A DNA stretch of 64,000 nucleotides from Duganella alba (lineage in GTDB: Bacteria; Pseudomonadota; Gammaproteobacteria; Burkholderiales; Burkholderiaceae_D). The stretch lies in contig NZ_WKJN01000004.1 in assembly GCF_009674495.1 (NCBI RefSeq), positions 124,001-188,000 of the forward strand. The letters run 5' to 3'. How positions within the stretch are numbered: position 1 is the first letter of the stretch; each line of letters opens with the position of its first letter. Positions 61,606 through 64,000 of this stretch are shown here, piece after piece. Below the pieces are notes generated by a model. It did not search any database. It worked only from the letters and a program-made list of their open reading frames with translations, and was not told where the DNA came from. Position numbers and translations under genes: made by a program.

Positions 61606-62244
61606 ATGGATATGCGTACTACACCTCACCCGATTTCCGTGCTCGTCGTCGACGATCACCCGCTGCTGCGCGCCGGCCTGGGTGAGGCCATTTCCAGCCA
61701 GGAAGATATGCGCGTGGTCGGCGAGGCCTGCAACGGCCGCGAGGCGGTGGATGCCTACACCCAGCTGCGCCCCGACGTCACCATCATGGACATCGCCATG
61801 CCGGAGCTGGACGGGGTGGCGGCGCTGCATGAAATCCGCCGCGAGCACAACAACGCCCGCGTCGTCATGCTGACCACCTACAAGGGCGATGCGCAGATCC
61901 TGCGCGCGGTCCAGGGCGGCGCCGCCGGTTTCCTGCTGAAGAGCACCCTGCGCAAGGATTTGCTTGATACGGTGCGCGGCGTCCACATGGGACAGCGCCG
62001 CATTCCGCCGGAGATCGCGATGGAGCTGGCCCAGCACATGGGCCAGGGTCCGTTAAGCTCGCGGGAAATGGAAGTATTGAATCATGCGGCGAGTGGACAT
62101 TCCAATCGCCGCATCGCGGAGCGTCTGTCGATTTCCGAGGAAACCGTCAAGGCCCACATGAAGAACGTGCTGGCCAAGCTGGCCGCGAACGATCGCACCC
62201 ATGCGGTGACGATCGCCCTCAAGCGCGGCATTATTACAATTTAG
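61606..62244 (+). CDS. NarL/LuxR-family response regulator
   Basis: The 212-residue regulator has a receiver domain with the acidic pair at 16-17, the phosphoacceptor Asp62 in VTIMDIAMPELDG, the Thr in MLTTY and Lys in FLLKS. A C-terminal LuxR helix-turn-helix follows (LSSREMEVLNHAASGHSNRRIA, SISEETVKAHMKNVLAKL, split). No histidine kinase gene is adjacent, so it is an orphan. It begins 51 bases after the metallo-hydrolase and converges with DUF1275, overlapping by four bases. Targets are unknown. Confidence 0.94.
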   Translation: MDMRTTPHPISVLVVDDHPLLRAGLGEAISSQEDMRVVGEACNGREAVDAYTQLRPDVTIMDIAMPELDGVAALHEIRREHNNARVVMLTTYKGDAQILRAVQGGAAGFLLKSTLRKDLLDTVRGVHMGQRRIPPEIAMELAQHMGQGPLSSREMEVLNHAASGHSNRRIAERLSISEETVKAHMKNVLAKLAANDRTHAVTIALKRGIITI

Positions 62245-62897
62245 TCCTTGGCCACGGCGGCCAGCCACACCAGCATCACGCACGGCAGCAACAGGCCGTG
62301 GAAGCCGAAGGTCACAAACGCCACGCCGCCGCTCATGCAGCCGGCGGCAAACGCCAGCACCGGCCAGGTCAGCTTCTTGCAGCGGCCGATGGCCTCGGGA
62401 TCGCCGCGCAGCGAATCGACCAGTTCGATCACCAGCCCGGTCACATTGCCCGTCATCACCGTGGTGGCCGAGGTCTTGCCCAATAGCAGCTTGCCGTAGG
62501 CATTCTGGATCGCCATCGCGCCGGCGCACAGCGAGCCGGTCAGCAGCGTCAGCGGCGCCGACGCTTCCACGATCGGCGCCGCCTGCCAGGCGCAGATCAC
62601 GGTCGCCGCCATCATCGCCAGCTGGAACAGGAAACTGTTGCGCAGCGTTTTGCCGCCGGTGCGGTCCCAGTGCACCGTCGCCAGCCGTGTCAGGGCGACG
62701 AACAGGATAAACACCGGGAACACCAGCAGCTTGATGAAGATGCTCTGCGACGGCTCGATCAGCGCGCGGCCGATCAGCACGAAGTTGCCCGTCACGTGGG
62801 CCGTGAACAGGCCGAACAGGCCGACGAAGCCCAGCGTGTCGACGTAGCCGGCCAGGAAGCCCAGCGCTGCGCCTTGTTTGATATCACCGCGTTCCAT
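62241..62897 (-). CDS. DUF1275 (YoaK-type) membrane protein
   Basis: The 218-residue protein has about six transmembrane helices and the DUF1275 motifs GFLAGYVDTLGFVGLFGLFTAHVTGNFVLIG (split) and AMAIQNAYGKLLLG-TSATTVMTGNVT. The family's biochemical role is unknown; transport or a stress role has been suggested. It overlaps the end of the upstream DoxX gene by 14 bases, so the two are probably co-translated. The 3' end overlaps the convergent response regulator by four bases. Confidence 0.88.
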   Translation of the reverse strand: MERGDIKQGAALGFLAGYVDTLGFVGLFGLFTAHVTGNFVLIGRALIEPSQSIFIKLLVFPVFILFVALTRLATVHWDRTGGKTLRNSFLFQLAMMAATVICAWQAAPIVEASAPLTLLTGSLCAGAMAIQNAYGKLLLGKTSATTVMTGNVTGLVIELVDSLRGDPEAIGRCKKLTWPVLAFAAGCMSGGVAFVTFGFHGLLLPCVMLVWLAAVAKD

Positions 62898-63291
62898 TAC
62901 TACCTTTCTGAAGATCGAGCCAGGCCACCAGCAGGAAAGCGCCGGTCAGCCCGAGGTGCTCGAAAAAACTATTGGCCGCCATGAAGCGTTCCTGACCGCC
63001 CATGTCCCAGAAGCGGTTGGCGACAAAGGTGGCCATCAGCGTGAACACGCCGAGGAAACCCGCGCCCAGCCAGCGGTAATAGCCGGTCAGGATGGCCACC
63101 GAGGCGCCCAGCTCCAGCGCGATCACCAGCGCGGCCAGCGGCCCCGCCGGCGACAGGCCGAAATGCTGCATCTCGCCGATGGCCGAGCCGAAATCGGTCA
63201 GCTTGTTGATGCCGCCCTGCAGATACGCAGCGCACAGCAGCAACAGGCAGACCCAGCGCACCCACGGCGCGGTTAAAAACAGTCGATTCAT
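62884..63291 (-). CDS. DoxX-family membrane protein
   Basis: The 135-residue protein has four predicted transmembrane helices and the DoxX signature at the N terminus (LLLCAAYLQGGINKLTDFGSAIGEM, split) with the central GASVAILTGYYRWLGAGFLG. DoxX proteins are small inner-membrane proteins linked to redox or thiosulfate metabolism in some species. The start is the ATG at 63291. It follows the amidohydrolase gene after a 50-base gap containing a strong hairpin and overlaps DUF1275 by 14 bases. Confidence 0.88.
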   Translation of the reverse strand: MNRLFLTAPWVRWVCLLLLCAAYLQGGINKLTDFGSAIGEMQHFGLSPAGPLAALVIALELGASVAILTGYYRWLGAGFLGVFTLMATFVANRFWDMGGQERFMAANSFFEHLGLTGAFLLVAWLDLQKGSNGTR

Positions 63292-63309
63292 TGATGCTCC
63301 AGTTGTCGC

Positions 63310-63335
63310 GTCGCTCCCGCGCAGGCGGGAGCGAC
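63310..63335 (-). other. Perfect hairpin after the amidohydrolase gene
   Basis: GTCGCTCCCGC (63310-63320) and GCGGGAGCGAC (63325-63335) form an 11-base perfect stem with a four-base loop. It lies seven bases after the amidohydrolase stop codon in the transcribed direction. No T-run follows, so it could be a weak terminator, a processing site, or an mRNA-stabilising element before doxX. Confidence 0.55.
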
Positions 63336-63341
63336 GGCCAT

Positions 63342-64000
63342 TTACACTGCCCAGCAGGCGCAGCCCAGCGCGCCCCAGAAGCTCTTCAGGTCCGAGACCG
63401 GCGCCTTGCTGCCCCACGAACTGGCGTGCTGGTGACCGTGCACATTGCAGTTGTTGGCGCAGCCGCAGGCGGCGGCCTGCTGCGCGCGTTCCCGCTTCTG
63501 CTGCAGCTGGCGCTGCTCCAGTTCCTTCAGCGCGGCGCGGCTGGTGCCCTGCTTCTCGCCCCAGCCGGCGTAGCCGCCGAAACGGCGCACCGGCGACCAG
63601 TCCGGCATGGCCGGCGGCGGCGGCGTGTCGTGGCTGGCAAAGGCGCCGGCCGCGTACACGATCTTGCCGCCGACGATGGTCAGGTCCGAGCTCATGTCCC
63701 AGATCTCGCTTTCGGCGCAGGCGTAGAAGTCCTTGTCCGGCACGATCATGTCGGCCAGCTGGCCCACTTCGATGCGGCCCTTCTTGCCTTCCTCGTTGGA
63801 GAACCAGGTGGTGTTCTCGGTCCACATGCGCAGCGCCGCTTCGCGGTCCAGGCAGTTGGCGCGCGGGTAGAGCTGCGCGCCGCTGACGGTTTTGCCGGTG
63901 ATCATCCAGGCCAGCGACACCCACGGGTTGTAGGAGGCGACGCGGGTGGCGTCGGTGCCGGCCGAGGTTTTCACGCCGGCGTCGATAATCTTCTTGATCG
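63342..64000 (-). CDS. Amidohydrolase-3 family protein, C-terminal part (5' end outside window)
   Basis: About 219 residues of the C-terminal end of a metal-dependent amidohydrolase (YtcJ-like group) are visible; the reading frame is open at the right edge. VKTSAGTDATRVASYNPWVSLAWMITGK is split around the metal-binding Asp. The closing part of the barrel and beta-sandwich (GRIEVGQLADMIVPDKDF, IVGGKIVYAAGAF) follows. A tail of about 75 residues is Gln/Arg/Ala-rich and then Cys/His-rich (AACGCANNCNVHGHQHA, ending CACWAV), which is not usual for the family. The substrate is unknown. Confidence 0.85.
   Translation of the reverse strand, partial: IKKIIDAGVKTSAGTDATRVASYNPWVSLAWMITGKTVSGAQLYPRANCLDREAALRMWTENTTWFSNEEGKKGRIEVGQLADMIVPDKDFYACAESEIWDMSSDLTIVGGKIVYAAGAFASHDTPPPPAMPDWSPVRRFGGYAGWGEKQGTSRAALKELEQRQLQQKRERAQQAAACGCANNCNVHGHQHASSWGSKAPVSDLKSFWGALGCACWAV

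Noticed and set aside
1..64000. CRISPR arrays, tRNA or rRNA genes, insertion sequences and prophage genes
   Set aside because: I saw no regular repeats, cloverleaf-like genes, transposases, integrases or phage structural proteins on reading both strands.

Overview
The window is GC-rich DNA, dense in genes and without phage, insertion-sequence, tRNA, rRNA or CRISPR signatures. The gene families present (YtfQRT/YjfF transporter, GguC/AraD1 protein, Tar-type chemoreceptors, many LysR regulators, a large TonB-dependent receptor) fit a chromosomal segment of a betaproteobacterium. Burkholderiales, probably Oxalobacteraceae such as Massilia, Duganella or Rugamonas, is my inference; no rRNA is present to confirm it.

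Left part (1-12.97 kb). A CPA1 antiporter is cut by the window edge. It is followed by a LytS/LytTR two-component pair overlapping an unusual fusion of an unknown domain with a RimJ-like acetyltransferase, then a GNAT gene coupled to an orphan motA, an acyltransferase-3 membrane protein, a chemoreceptor, a penicillin-acylase-family hydrolase, a MarR-GNAT fusion, a GAF protein overlapping a small receiver protein, and a Cys-rich four-helix-bundle copper-binding protein.

Central part (12.97-39.58 kb). This is one continuous minus-strand locus for arabinan and arabinoside use. Read in the direction of transcription, it starts with a TonB receptor, a GPH symporter, a cytoplasmic GH43 and an aldose epimerase. 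A promoter region follows, then an L-arabonate dehydratase, a GguC/AraD1-type protein, a ketoglutarate-semialdehyde-type dehydrogenase and an aldose-dehydrogenase-type SDR, then GH97, GH51, GH43, GH43 and GH127. After a further promoter come ytfQ, ytfR, ytfT and yjfF, another GH43 and a LysR regulator. The model is that exported GH43, GH51, GH127 and GH97 enzymes release L-arabinose and short arabinosides. An ABC importer and a symporter take these up, and a non-phosphorylating (Weimberg-like) route converts L-arabinose to 2-oxoglutarate. The three main promoter regions carry GATAT/ATATC palindromes that may bind the LysR protein.

Right part (39.7-64 kb). AMP nucleosidase has a clear terminator. 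Opposite it runs a tightly coupled operon: a Pls/PosA-type membrane NRPS, a phosphopantetheinyl transferase, a polysaccharide deacetylase interrupted by one in-frame stop, and a DUF1801/YdeI-like protein. A chemotaxis group follows (a chemoreceptor with a C-terminal CheR-docking-type pentapeptide, cheW, and a Tar-type receptor). Next are a class A beta-lactamase operon that includes a frameshifted acetyltransferase, an FAD monooxygenase, a DUF885 protein, dadA, a TPR protein, a divergent LysR/metallo-hydrolase pair, an orphan NarL-type regulator, DUF1275 and DoxX membrane proteins, and an amidohydrolase cut by the right edge.

No stretch longer than about 300 bases lacks a gene. The two clearest damaged genes are the deacetylase (one TAG) and the beta-lactamase-linked acetyltransferase (one base missing from a G run).
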